11,736 nucleotides of DNA from contig NZ_ML142857.1 in NCBI RefSeq assembly GCF_004138495.1, forward strand, positions 206,694-218,429, given 5' to 3'. The position numbers were made by a program, and so were the translations under genes. Positions within the stretch are counted from its first letter, which is position 1, and each line of letters starts with the position of its first letter. A model generated the notes under the pieces. That model was not told the DNA's origin, made no database searches, and worked only from the letters and a program-made list of their open reading frames with translations. Positions 1 through 6,756 of this stretch are shown one piece after another. The stretch is from Phytoactinopolyspora endophytica (GTDB taxonomy: Bacteria; Actinomycetota; Actinomycetes; Jiangellales; Jiangellaceae).

Positions 1-1
1 G

Positions 2-430
2 CGTGGTATCACCGATGTTCCAGCGCTCGTCGAGCGGTTCCGCGCCGAGCGCGCACCAGGCGCCCCGGTTCGGGTCGAGGTCGACGACACCGCACGAGCG
101 CGGACACCCCGGGAGATTCAAGCCGCTGCCTACCGCGTCGTGGTCGAGGGTCTCACCAACATCCGCCGCCACGCCGCTCCCGGGTGTCCGGTCACGGTCT
201 CCGTCGGATGTGAACCGGACGGCACACTCTCGGTGCTGGTTCTGAACGAGGTCGACCCACACCCTCGCTCCCCCGACTGGCGGCTCCGGGCGCACGCAGG
301 CACCGGGCTCGTCGCTCTACAGGAGCGAGTCGTGGCCCTCGGTGGACACCTCGACGCCGGGCGCGACGACACGGGGTGGTGGCGGCTGGAGGTAACATTG
401 CCCGCCTCGGACCAGAGGAGCGTCCCGTGA
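2..430 (+). CDS. NarL-family sensor histidine kinase, C-terminal part (5' end outside window)
   Basis: The frame is open from the left edge to TGA at 428-430, so only about the last 142 residues of a histidine kinase are visible. They form the ATPase domain of the HPK7 (NarX/DesK-like) class. The N box reads VVVEGLTNIRRHA, and a later glycine-rich box with HAGTGLVALQERVVALGG matches the family ATP-lid region. The usual DxGxG box between them is not obvious (VLVLNEVDPHP lies there), which could mean weak ATP binding or simple divergence. The stop overlaps the GTG start of the next gene as GTGA, so the pair is translationally coupled. The partner regulator is a typical NarL protein, which supports the assignment. 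The signal sensed cannot be judged because the N-terminal sensor is missing. Nothing ties this pair to the van genes downstream. Confidence 0.85.
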   Translation, partial: RGITDVPALVERFRAERAPGAPVRVEVDDTARARTPREIQAAAYRVVVEGLTNIRRHAAPGCPVTVSVGCEPDGTLSVLVLNEVDPHPRSPDWRLRAHAGTGLVALQERVVALGGHLDAGRDDTGWWRLEVTLPASDQRSVP

Positions 431-1101
431 CGGTGCACAAGACCCGCGTGGTGGTCGCCGACGACCAACGCGACATCCGGAGCTCCTTCCGGCTGGTCAT
501 CGACTCCCAACCGGACATGCACGTGGTCGGCGAGGCCACCGACGGATCGGCAGCTCTCGACACCGTGCGGCACCTGGTGCCAGACGTGGTGTTGATGGAC
601 GTCCGCATGCCGGAGATGGACGGTCTCGAGGTCACCCGAAGACTGATGGCAGACCCGCAAACCTCGGCATGCAAGGTGATCGTCGTGACGACCTTCGACC
701 TCGACGAGTACGTCACGGCTGCACTTGCGATTGGTGCGTGCGGGTTCCTGCTGAAACGGTCCGGCCCCACCCTCCTCACCGAGGCCATCAGAGCCGCGGT
801 CAACGGCGACATGCTGGTGAGCCCTCAGATCACCGTTCGGCTCCTCCGGCACACAACACTCGGGCGCGACGCACCGTCGCGAGCAACCACGGCGGAGTTG
901 AGCACCCGCGAGAACGAGGTCGCCCGACTCGTCGCGCACGGACGGACGAACGCGGACATCGCCGAAGCGCTATACATCTCAACAGGCACCGTCAAGACCC
1001 ACATCTCCAACATCGTCGCGAAACTCGACGTCCGCAACCGCGTCGGGATCGCCGCCTGGGCTTGGGAACACGGAGTCGCGCAGCCCTCGGACTACACCTG
1101 A
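427..1101 (+). CDS. NarL/FixJ-family two-component response regulator
   Basis: This 224-residue protein has the usual length for the family. The receiver domain (about 6-125) carries acidic residues D12/D13, phosphoacceptor D58 in VLMDVRMPEMDG, T88 and K110 in FLLKRSGP. A LuxR-type helix-turn-helix (about 153-212) follows, with LSTRENEVARLVAHG and GTVKTHISNIVAKL. I chose the GTG at 427 because a strong AGAGGAG lies seven bases upstream and because it overlaps the kinase stop as GTGA; the in-frame ATG at 376 would lie inside the kinase gene. It is expected to bind DNA as a dimer after phosphorylation by the upstream kinase. Targets are unknown. Confidence 0.92.
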   Translation: MTVHKTRVVVADDQRDIRSSFRLVIDSQPDMHVVGEATDGSAALDTVRHLVPDVVLMDVRMPEMDGLEVTRRLMADPQTSACKVIVVTTFDLDEYVTAALAIGACGFLLKRSGPTLLTEAIRAAVNGDMLVSPQITVRLLRHTTLGRDAPSRATTAELSTRENEVARLVAHGRTNADIAEALYISTGTVKTHISNIVAKLDVRNRVGIAAWAWEHGVAQPSDYT

Positions 1102-1113
1102 TCAGGACGACCT

Positions 1114-1130
1114 CGTCCCCCAAGGGGACG
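1114..1130 (+). terminator. Short GC-rich hairpin after the NarL two-component pair
   Basis: CGTCCCC and GGGGACG form a perfect 7-bp stem around a CAA loop, 12 bases after the response-regulator stop. No T-tract follows, so it is a candidate terminator or transcript-stabilising hairpin of the kind common in high-GC actinobacteria, not a classical intrinsic terminator. Confidence 0.45.
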
Positions 1131-1140
1131 CGCGATTGCC

Positions 1141-1191
1141 ATCCCCCCGAGCAACCAAGGTGACCACCTCGCGTTCCCGGTCAGTGAGCTT
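1141..1191 (-). pseudogene. Scrap of a LuxR-type helix-turn-helix domain
   Basis: Read on the minus strand from 1191 downwards, one frame gives KLTDREREVVTLVARG. This is the typical opening of a NarL/FixJ LuxR-type DNA-binding domain (LTxREREVxxLVARG). The match ends near 1141, and no receiver domain or second half of the helix-turn-helix is visible on either side. It is not a copy of the regulator at 427-1101, whose corresponding stretch reads LSTRENEVARLVAHG and lies on the other strand. The best reading is a leftover of a destroyed response-regulator gene. Because only about 16 residues match, a chance resemblance is possible. Confidence 0.45.
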
Positions 1192-1202
1192 GTCGCGACA
1201 GG

Positions 1203-1466
1203 CGGTGGTGAGGGCCGGAGGGGTTCACCACCAGCACGCGGGCGTTCGAGTTCCGCGTCGGCGGGGAGTGGGACTTCGTGATGCACGGACCGGACGGGAC
1301 GGACTACCAGGAGTGGATCTCCTGGACCGAGATCGCCCCGCCGGAGCGGATCGCGTTGCTTCACGGTGAGTCCCGCGGCGACCCGAACGCCTTCGAGTCG
1401 GTCCTCACGTTCGCGCTCGACGGCGCGGCGACCCGGATCGAGATGCGCACGGTGTTCCCCACCAAG
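1203..1466 (+). pseudogene. Broken SRPBCC (AHSA1/START-like) gene
   Basis: The frame starting at 1203 reads R-W-stop-GPEGFTTSTRAFEFRVGGEW, then DFVMHGPDGTDYQEWISWTEI and AFESVLTFALDGAATRIEMRTVFPTK. This is the middle of an AHSA1-type SRPBCC protein, a small ligand-binding fold. Three faults show it is dead. The conserved WW pair before GPEGF is W-stop, explained by one TGG-to-TGA change at 1209-1211. The N-terminal part is replaced by the LuxR scrap. The last 40 or so residues of the family are missing after about 1466. From there to 1638 I recognise no gene or repeat. Confidence 0.7.
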
Positions 1467-1638
1467 GGTGACACACCTGACCTACACCGTCCGGGAACGG
1501 TAACTGTCCCGAACTCAGCGTTCTCCCGCCGAGGTCAGCTGCCCGCGGACGGCCCGGCCCGCCCTGGCGGCGACGACGGACGGCGATACGCGCTCACCCA
1601 TGGGGCGGGGAGCCGACCATGTACGCCGACACCCGGAG

Positions 1639-1703
1639 TATATCGTCGGCATATCGAAAACCACATACGTGCTGGCAACACCACGCTTCCTTGACTGGGA
1701 GGC
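1639..1703 (+). promoter_or_regulatory. Promoter copy 1 with putative VanR boxes, before leader-femX
   Basis: Two direct repeats, TATATCG (1639-1645) and CATATCG (1650-1656), start 11 bp apart, one helical turn. That is the pattern bound by tandem OmpR/PhoB-type regulators such as VanR. A candidate -10 (TACGTG, 1666-1671, inside ACATACGTGC) lies nine bases beyond the second repeat, the spacing expected when an activator stands in for the -35. A GGGAGG at 1697-1702 precedes the leader ATG at 1704. The same element occurs at 4541 and 10278. No divergent gene is present on the left of this copy. Binding by VanR is inferred from position and repeat geometry. Confidence 0.7.
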
Positions 1704-1725
1704 ATGACCTACCGCGAACCAGCAC
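1664..1725 (+). repeat. 62-bp stretch identical to 4566-4627 (promoter/leader module)
   Basis: From the CATACGT of the promoter through the 22nd base of the leader ORF, this copy is identical by eye to 4566-4627. The wider module (boxes, untranslated leader and most of the leader ORF) runs about 1639-1767 here and about 4541-4678 at the second copy. A diverged third copy starts at 10278, before vanY. The two long copies are in direct orientation, so recombination between them could delete femX, the GNAT remnant and murF. Confidence 0.9.
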
Positions 1726-1790
1726 GAACAGCAGCCCAGTCTCTGCCGTCCTCGTCTTCCTCGGCCGCCTGGCGCGCCCTCGGGCAATGA
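1704..1790 (+). CDS. 28-residue leader ORF overlapping the femX start
   Basis: ATG at 1704 opens a small ORF (MTYREPARTAAQSLPSSSSS and eight more residues) whose TGA at 1788-1790 overlaps the femX ATG at 1787 as ATGA. GGGAGG lies one base before the ATG, an unusually short spacing. The same ORF precedes vanH (from 4606), where it has no stop and reads straight into the enzyme. The two copies differ by an in-frame 9-base indel and keep the SL-P-SSS pattern, which suggests the reading frame has been kept by translation. The vanY start region looks like a diverged relative (ARTTT against ARTAA at the same codons). The likely role is to deliver ribosomes to femX by translational coupling; a function for the peptide itself is unproven. 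It could instead be the relic of a gene start copied along with the promoter. Confidence 0.6.
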   Translation: MTYREPARTAAQSLPSSSSSAAWRALGQ

Positions 1791-2899
1791 GTCTGACCGT
1801 CGGGCCGATCAGCACCGCCGAGCACTTGGAGTTCGTGCAGACACAGCGGTCGGTCAGCTTCCTGCAGACCCCGGCATGGGGCCGCGTCAAGACCGAGTGG
1901 CGCAGCGAGTCTCTCGGCTGGTACGACTGCCGGCAGCTGGTCGGCGCCGGGCTCGTCCTGCACCGCCCAGTGCCGCGGCTCGAGCGCTTCACGCTGGCCT
2001 ACCTGCCCCAGGGCCCGGCCATCGACTGGACCGGCGAGATCGACGCGTGGCTCGACCCGCTGGCGGCCTATCTCAAGGCACACGGCGCGTTCGCGATCCG
2101 GCTCGGCCCGCCGGTGCGCACGAACACCTGGAGCGCGGCCGAGGTCAAGGAGGGCATCGCCGACCCTGGCAGCAAGCGGCTCACCGACCTGCCCAGCCAG
2201 CAGGCCGACCCGGTCGGCGCCCGGGTGACCAGCCGGCTCACGGACGCCGGCTGGCTGTCGCAGAGCCCGGACGACGGCTTCGGGGCCGGACAGCCCCAAT
2301 TCACGTACGAGATTCCGCTGGCCGGCAGGACCGAGGACGATCTGCTTCGGGGCATGAACCAGCAGTGGCGCCGCAACATCAAGAAGGCGGCCAAGGAGGG
2401 CGTCGAGGTCACGGTCGGTGAGGACCTGAAGGCGTTTCACGACCTCTACGTCCACACCGCCGAGCGCGACCACTTCACGCCCCGGCCGCTGCGCTACTTC
2501 GAGACCATGTTCACGGCGTTGAGCGCCGAGGACCCCGAACGGATCAGGCTCTACCTGGCTCGGCACCAGGGCGCTCTGGTCGCTGCCACCATCGGAGTCC
2601 GCGTCGGCGCCCACGCGTGGTACACCTACGGCGCTTCCTCCACCGAGAAGCGCGAGGTACGCGGCTCCAACGCCTGCCAGTGGGCGGTGATCCGCGACTC
2701 GCTGGCGGCCGGCTGCGACGTCTATGACCTGCGCGGCATCACCCCCACCCTCGACGCCGACGACCCGCACGTCGGGCTGATCCAGTTCAAGGCCGGCACC
2801 GGCGGTCAGGCGGTGCGGTACGTCGGCGAGTGGGACCTGCCCCTGCGGCCAATGGTCTACCGAGCCTTCGACCTGTATACGAGGCGGCGCGGGCGATGA
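1787..2899 (+). CDS. femX: FemX/FemAB-family peptidoglycan bridge aminoacyltransferase (VanK-like)
   Basis: This 370-residue FemAB protein transfers an amino acid from aminoacyl-tRNA to the stem-peptide side chain of lipid II at the inner membrane face. Family signatures appear in order: FLQTPAWGRVKTEW (25-38), LLRGMNQQWRRNIKKAAKEG (186-205), ERDHFTPRPLRYFETM (226-241), the glycine-rich WYTYGASS (278-285), and the C-terminal LIQFKAGTGG plus VGEWDLPL (331-353). In Streptomyces coelicolor the related VanK is needed because the housekeeping FemX cannot use D-Lac-ended precursors. I infer the same job here from the setting beside vanHA and from the shared promoter. The start at 1787 is chosen because it overlaps the leader stop as ATGA and begins family homology; the in-frame ATG at 1619 lies upstream of the promoter. 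Its stop overlaps the next start as ATGA. Confidence 0.88.
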   Translation: MSLTVGPISTAEHLEFVQTQRSVSFLQTPAWGRVKTEWRSESLGWYDCRQLVGAGLVLHRPVPRLERFTLAYLPQGPAIDWTGEIDAWLDPLAAYLKAHGAFAIRLGPPVRTNTWSAAEVKEGIADPGSKRLTDLPSQQADPVGARVTSRLTDAGWLSQSPDDGFGAGQPQFTYEIPLAGRTEDDLLRGMNQQWRRNIKKAAKEGVEVTVGEDLKAFHDLYVHTAERDHFTPRPLRYFETMFTALSAEDPERIRLYLARHQGALVAATIGVRVGAHAWYTYGASSTEKREVRGSNACQWAVIRDSLAAGCDVYDLRGITPTLDADDPHVGLIQFKAGTGGQAVRYVGEWDLPLRPMVYRAFDLYTRRRGR

Positions 2900-3128
2900 G
2901 CCCTGCTGACGACGCTGACAAGGCGATGATCACGAAGATCCGACCGGCACACCGCGCCGACGCCTCGGCCATCAACGAACTCCTGGACCAGCTGAGCTAT
3001 CCGCAGCGCAGGACGGCCAGGCGGCGACGGCAGACCGGATCCAGACCTGGGCGGAGGACCCCTCCAGCGCAGGCTATGTTGCTGAAGCCGGCGACGGCCT
3101 ACCCGGCACCGACGAAGCCGGATCCTGA
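2896..3128 (+). pseudogene. Frameshifted and truncated GNAT acetyltransferase, paralogue of the gene at 6757
   Basis: An ATG at 2896 overlaps the femX stop; a second in-frame ATG at 2926 begins the homology. It reads MITKIRPAHRADASAINELL, DQLSYPQ, close to the start of the intact GNAT at 6757 (MQIRLAHTADAAAVNELL, HQLGYPQ). At 3002-3011 the pentamer CGCAG is present twice in tandem. Removing one copy restores the frame, which then reads QDGQAATADRIQTWAEDPSSAGYVAE, matching the intact copy (RIQSWGDDPSSAAFVAD). That frame stops at 3126-3128 after about 70 residues, before the acetyl-CoA-binding motif, so the C-terminal half is gone. The copies are clearly diverged in DNA, so the duplication is old. 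The gene was probably once co-transcribed with femX. Confidence 0.85.
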
Positions 3129-3131
3129 CCG

Positions 3132-3169
3132 GCCGAGCCATTCGAGTGCGGCCGAACTATTCGAGTGCG
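3132..3169. repeat. Tandem 19-bp duplication at the murF 3' end
   Basis: Positions 3132-3150 and 3151-3169 are adjacent 19-base copies (GCCGAGCCATTCGAGTGCG and GCCGAACTATTCGAGTGCG) with two differences. The right copy contains the murF stop codon (3157-3159 on the minus strand); in the left copy the equivalent TAG is changed. It sits exactly between the truncated GNAT remnant and murF, so it is probably a small scar of the rearrangement that removed the GNAT 3' half. Confidence 0.75.
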
Positions 3170-4518
3170 TCGGCGACCTCGTCGAGGCGCGCCGCGCGGG
3201 AGGCCTTGACGAGCACTACATCGCCGGCGGCGACGTGTGCGCGCAGCCAGTGGACGGCGGCATCGTTGTCAGCCAGCGCCACCGCCCGCTCCCCCGCGCC
3301 GTCGGCGATCGGCCGGGCGGCCTCACCGACCGCAACCACCACGTCGGCCCGGGCGGCGGCGTGCTCTCCGACGGCGCGGTGCTCAGCCTCGCTGTCGGCG
3401 CCGAGCTCAGCCATCTCGCCGAGGACGGCGATGCGGCGCCCGCCCTCGATCGCCGCCAACGCGTCCAGGCCGGCGAGGGTCGATTCGGGATGGGCGTTGT
3501 AGGAGTCGTTGAGCAGCGTCGCGCCGTCGGCGAGGTCGCGCAGCTCCAGACGCCACTTCGACGGCGAGACGGTGGCCAACGCTGCCGCGGCCGCCTCGAG
3601 GGGTACGCCGGCCGCCAGCCCCGCCGCCGCGGCGGCCGACGCGTTGAGCACCTGATGGGCGCCCAGGAGCGGCAGCGCGACGGGAGCCGAGGCATCGGCG
3701 GTTCGTAGCGTGAAGGACGGCCGGCCGAGCCGGTCCAGCGTCGGGTCGAGCACCCGGACGTCGGCGTGCTCGTCCGCTCCGTTGGTCAGCACCGGACCGT
3801 CGGTGAGCGCGCGCATCGCGACCACTCGGGGATCGTCGGCGTTGAGGACAGCGGTGCCGCCGGGCGCCAGCCCCTGCACCAGCTCGCCCTTGGCCTTGGC
3901 GATGGCCCCGCGCGACCCGAACTTGCCGAGGTGCGCCCGGCCGACGTTGAGGACGACGGCGATGTCGGGCGCGACCAAGCCGGCGAGCTCGGCGATCTGA
4001 CCGATGTGGCGGGCTCCCATCTCGAGGACGAGGAACCGGGTGGCCGCGTCGGCCCGCAGCATGGTGAGCGGCACGCCGAGCTCGTTGTTGAGCGAGCCGA
4101 CCGTGGCGATCGTCGGCCCGGCGCTCGACAGCACAGCCGCCAGCAGGTCCTTGGTGCTGGTCTTTCCCTGGGAGCCAGTCAGCCCGACGACAGTCAACCC
4201 CACTTGCCCACTGACTTCTGGGCGCAGCCGGGCCACGACGTGGGCGGCGAGCGCCTGCAGCGCGGCCTGGGCGTCCTCGACGACGACGGTGGGCAGCGGC
4301 GTGGGCCGAGAGCCGAGCACGGCCACCGCACCGGCTTCGCCCGCCTGGCCGACGTAGTCGTGACCGTCGGCATGCTCGCCGGCGAAGGCGACGAACAGGC
4401 CGCCCGGATCGGCCTGCCGGCCGTCGAGCACGGCCGGCGCGGTCACCGTCACGGCGCCGTCGCCCTTAACCGTGCCGCCGACGACCGCGGCGATCTCTTC
4501 GAGGTCGATCGGAATCAT
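3157..4518 (-). CDS. murF: Second MurF: UDP-MurNAc-tripeptide:D-Ala-D-X ligase
   Basis: The 453-residue protein is a full-length Mur ligase of the MurF type. It has the N-terminal substrate domain ([16 protein letters not shown], 41-56), the ATP P-loop [11 protein letters not shown] (113-123, K119), [13 protein letters not shown] (142-154), [14 protein letters not shown] (165-178), and the C-terminal [10 protein letters not shown] and VLGEMAELG. MurF joins the terminal dipeptide to UDP-MurNAc-tripeptide in the cytoplasm. Standing alone rather than between murE and mraY, it is almost certainly a paralogue, probably preferring D-Ala-D-Lac; a cluster-borne murF is known from some glycopeptide clusters. 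The ATG at 4518 is favoured over an in-frame TTG at 4530: MIPIDLEEI is the natural MurF start, a G run touches the ATG, and the ATG is exactly 23 bp from the VanR box, as for vanR. It diverges from vanH and converges on femX. Confidence 0.9.
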   Translation of the reverse strand: MIPIDLEEIAAVVGGTVKGDGAVTVTAPAVLDGRQADPGGLFVAFAGEHADGHDYVGQAGEAGAVAVLGSRPTPLPTVVVEDAQAALQALAAHVVARLRPEVSGQVGLTVVGLTGSQGKTSTKDLLAAVLSSAGPTIATVGSLNNELGVPLTMLRADAATRFLVLEMGARHIGQIAELAGLVAPDIAVVLNVGRAHLGKFGSRGAIAKAKGELVQGLAPGGTAVLNADDPRVVAMRALTDGPVLTNGADEHADVRVLDPTLDRLGRPSFTLRTADASAPVALPLLGAHQVLNASAAAAAGLAAGVPLEAAAAALATVSPSKWRLELRDLADGATLLNDSYNAHPESTLAGLDALAAIEGGRRIAVLGEMAELGADSEAEHRAVGEHAAARADVVVAVGEAARPIADGAGERAVALADNDAAVHWLRAHVAAGDVVLVKASRAARLDEVADALE

Positions 4519-4540
4519 CCCCCCAGTCAACGCGGCGTGG

Positions 4541-4605
4541 CATATCGTCGGCGTATCGAAAAATCCATACGTGCTGGCAACACCACGCTTCCTTGACTGG
4601 GAGGC
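4541..4605 (+). promoter_or_regulatory. Promoter copy 2 with putative VanR boxes, between murF and vanH
   Basis: CATATCG (4541-4547) and CGTATCG (4552-4558) repeat with an 11-bp period, followed by a candidate -10 in CATACGTG (4566-4573) and GGGAGG before the ATG at 4606. From 4566 on it is identical to promoter copy 1. Unlike copy 1 it has a divergent gene on its left: the murF ATG lies 23 bp from the first box base. The boxes may therefore serve both directions. On the murF side TTGACT occupies the same offset (six bases before the ATG) as TAGCAT does before vanR at copy 3. Confidence 0.72.
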
Positions 4606-5646
4606 ATGACCTACCGCGAACCAGCACTAACAGCGGCCCGCCGCGCCCGGTCGCTGGCGCCGCCGTCTTCCTCGGCCGTCCCAACGATGGGAATGACGAT
4701 CTACGGATGCGGGCCGGACGAGGCCATTTTGTTCCTCCAGATGGCGCCTCGCTTCGGCGTTACGCCGACCATCACTGAGGCTGCGGTAACTGAAGCCAAT
4801 ATTGAGCAGGCATTGGGAAACCGATGCATCAGCGTGGGTCACAAGAACCACATCACCGATTCCACCCTTCTCGCACTCAGCAAGATCGGCGTGACGTACA
4901 TCTCCACACGAAGCATTGGATGCAACCATATCGATGTGGGATACGCGGAGAGCGTCGGCATCTGTGTTGAAACTGTCGCCTATTCGCCCGATAGCGTGGC
5001 CGACTACACGCTGATGCTGATGTTGATGGCCGTGCGTAATGCAAAGTCCATGATCCGCCGTGCGGCTATTCACGATTACAGATTGCATGACGTACGCGGG
5101 AAGGAACTACGCGATCTGACCATCGGGGTCATTGGCACGGGACGCATCGGCGCGGCAGTCATGGACAGGCTGCGGGGCTTCGGTTGCCGAATCCTGGCCC
5201 ATGACACTCGCCCGAAGACCGCTGCCGATTACGTTCCTCTCGATGACTTGCTACATATGAGCGACATTGTCACGCTCCACACACCGCTCAACCCGGATAC
5301 CCACCATCTCCTCAATCGCCAACGGATCGAGCGGCTGAAGCATGGCGCGTTCATCATCAACACCGGACGCGGGTCACTTCTTGACACCGAGGCGCTCGTT
5401 CCAGCATTGGAGAGCGGCAGATTGGGCGGTGCGGCATTGGATGTCCTCGAAGGAGAAGAAGGCATATTCTACGCCGATTGCAGAAACAGACCCATCGAAA
5501 GCGAGCTGTTGCTGCGGCTGCAAGAGCTGCCAAATGTGCTCATCAGTCCGCACACCGCCTATTATACGGACCACGCCCTGAGCGACGCCGTTGAAAACTC
5601 TATTGTCAACTGCCTCAAATTCGAAAGCAGGAATCAGCATGGATAG
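4606..5646 (+). CDS. vanH: VanH: D-lactate dehydrogenase (pyruvate reductase) with a leader-derived N-terminal extension
   Basis: VanH reduces pyruvate to D-lactate with NAD(P)H, feeding VanA. It belongs to the D-2-hydroxyacid dehydrogenase family. Signatures are [20 protein letters not shown], the VanH-typical SIGCNHIDV and [20 protein letters not shown], the nucleotide loop GVIGTGRIG, and the catalytic Arg in NTGRGS, Glu in VLEGEEG and His in SPHTAYYT. Homology to enterococcal VanH begins at [13 protein letters not shown], the ATG at 4687, which would give 319 residues. That ATG lacks a clear Shine-Dalgarno site. The ATG at 4606 has GGGAGG and the promoter, and would add 27 residues ([20 protein letters not shown] and seven more) equal to the leader ORF before femX. 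I give the longer form; initiation at 4687 remains possible. It overlaps vanA by 8 bp. It looks lower in GC than murF and femX, consistent with transfer. Confidence 0.93.
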   Translation: MTYREPALTAARRARSLAPPSSSAVPTMGMTIYGCGPDEAILFLQMAPRFGVTPTITEAAVTEANIEQALGNRCISVGHKNHITDSTLLALSKIGVTYISTRSIGCNHIDVGYAESVGICVETVAYSPDSVADYTLMLMLMAVRNAKSMIRRAAIHDYRLHDVRGKELRDLTIGVIGTGRIGAAVMDRLRGFGCRILAHDTRPKTAADYVPLDDLLHMSDIVTLHTPLNPDTHHLLNRQRIERLKHGAFIINTGRGSLLDTEALVPALESGRLGGAALDVLEGEEGIFYADCRNRPIESELLLRLQELPNVLISPHTAYYTDHALSDAVENSIVNCLKFESRNQHG

Positions 5647-6709
5647 GTTGAAGATAGGAATCATCTTCGGGGGTGGTTTCGAGGAGCATCCTATCTCCGT
5701 CAAGTCCGCGCAAGAAGTCGCCAAGAACCTCGATCTCGAAAAATACGAACCGTTCTACATCGGGATCACGAAGAGCGGCGCTTGGGTGCTCTGCGACGGT
5801 CCCGACGTCGGCTGGGAGGACGGCCTCTACCGTCCGGCCGTGCTGTCACCGGACCGAAGCATCCCCGGATTGCTCGTGCTGGAGCAGGGGCGGTACGAAT
5901 TGATCGGCCTGGACGTCGTGTTGCCTGTCCTGCACGGCAAGATCGGCGAGGACGGCGCGATCCAAGGCTTGCTGGAGCTCTCCGGCATCCCCTACGTGGG
6001 CTGCGATGTCCATAGTTCCGCCGTGTGCATGGACAAGTCCCTCGCCTACATCGTCGCCGGCAGCGCGGGAATCGCCACGCCGAGGTTCTGGACCGTCACG
6101 GCGAACGAGGACCTCGAGACCGACCGGCTCAGCTATCCCGTCTTCGTGAAGCCGGCCCGTTCGGGTTCATCCTTTGGAGTCAGCAAAGTCTCCGCGAAAG
6201 AAGAATTACCGAGTGCACTGAAGACCGCACGACAGTTTGACTCGAAGGTGCTGATCGAGGAGGCGGTCGTCGGCAGCGAGGTCGGCTGTGCCGTCCTGGG
6301 GAACGATTCGGATCTGACGACCGGCGAGGTGGACCGAGTCGCTCTGTCTCATGGGTTCTTCAAGATCCATCAGGAGGATGACCCCGAAAGCGGATCCGAG
6401 AACGCGACCTTCATCGTTCCCGCGGACATTCCAGTCGAGTCACGCGCGCTCGTTCAGGAAACGGCCAAGTCGATCTATCGCGCTCTGGGCTGCCGGGGAC
6501 TGGCGCGGGTGGACCTGTTCCTCACCGAGGATGGAAAGGTCGTCCTCAACGAGGTCAACACGCTGCCGGGCATGACCTCGTACAGTCGTTATCCGAGGAT
6601 GATGGCCGCCGCGGGGTTGCCGCTTTCCGACGTGATCGACCGGATGGTGTCGTTGGCAATGAACGGAAAAGACGATGAAGGCAGATGTCACGTCAGAAAT
6701 CCGTTTTGA
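5639..6709 (+). CDS. vanA: VanA-type D-alanine:D-lactate ligase
   Basis: This 356-residue ATP-grasp ligase makes the depsipeptide D-Ala-D-Lac, whose incorporation into cell-wall precursors lowers glycopeptide binding. Specificity is visible in the sequence: the omega-loop reads FFKIHQEDDPE with His at 244, the residue and number that mark enterococcal VanA-type D-Lac ligases, where D-Ala-D-Ala ligases have Tyr. Other family positions are conserved: E16, LHGKIGEDGAIQG (98-110), S177 in ARSGSSFGV, LIEEAVVGSEVGC (205-217), LNEVNTLPGMTSYSRYPRMM (303-322) with Y315. One oddity is GGGFEEHPIS near the N-terminus, with Phe where VanA and Ddl have Ser. It starts 8 bp inside vanH (ATGGATAG), so the two are coupled. 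The gene that normally follows, vanX, is absent; a GNAT gene comes 47 bases later. Confidence 0.96.
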   Translation: MDRLKIGIIFGGGFEEHPISVKSAQEVAKNLDLEKYEPFYIGITKSGAWVLCDGPDVGWEDGLYRPAVLSPDRSIPGLLVLEQGRYELIGLDVVLPVLHGKIGEDGAIQGLLELSGIPYVGCDVHSSAVCMDKSLAYIVAGSAGIATPRFWTVTANEDLETDRLSYPVFVKPARSGSSFGVSKVSAKEELPSALKTARQFDSKVLIEEAVVGSEVGCAVLGNDSDLTTGEVDRVALSHGFFKIHQEDDPESGSENATFIVPADIPVESRALVQETAKSIYRALGCRGLARVDLFLTEDGKVVLNEVNTLPGMTSYSRYPRMMAAAGLPLSDVIDRMVSLAMNGKDDEGRCHVRNPF

Positions 6710-6756
6710 ATGGCGTCTGGAGTGTGGACATACCTGAGACGTTGACAGGGGAAGGC

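Noticed and set aside
1619..1786. Upstream ATG extending femX by 56 residues
   Set aside because: It would start before the promoter boxes, and FemAB homology begins at 1787.
1709..2770. Long minus-strand ORF opposite femX (353 residues)
   Set aside because: It is a GC-rich antisense shadow with no family motif. The same holds for the ORF at 3766-4596 opposite murF.
4519..4530. TTG start for murF
   Set aside because: It has no Shine-Dalgarno site, adds four non-family residues and breaks the 23-bp geometry shared with vanR.
4927..4933. CATATCG inside vanH
   Set aside because: It encodes the conserved NHID stretch, and no second heptamer lies 11 bp away, so it is not called a VanR box.
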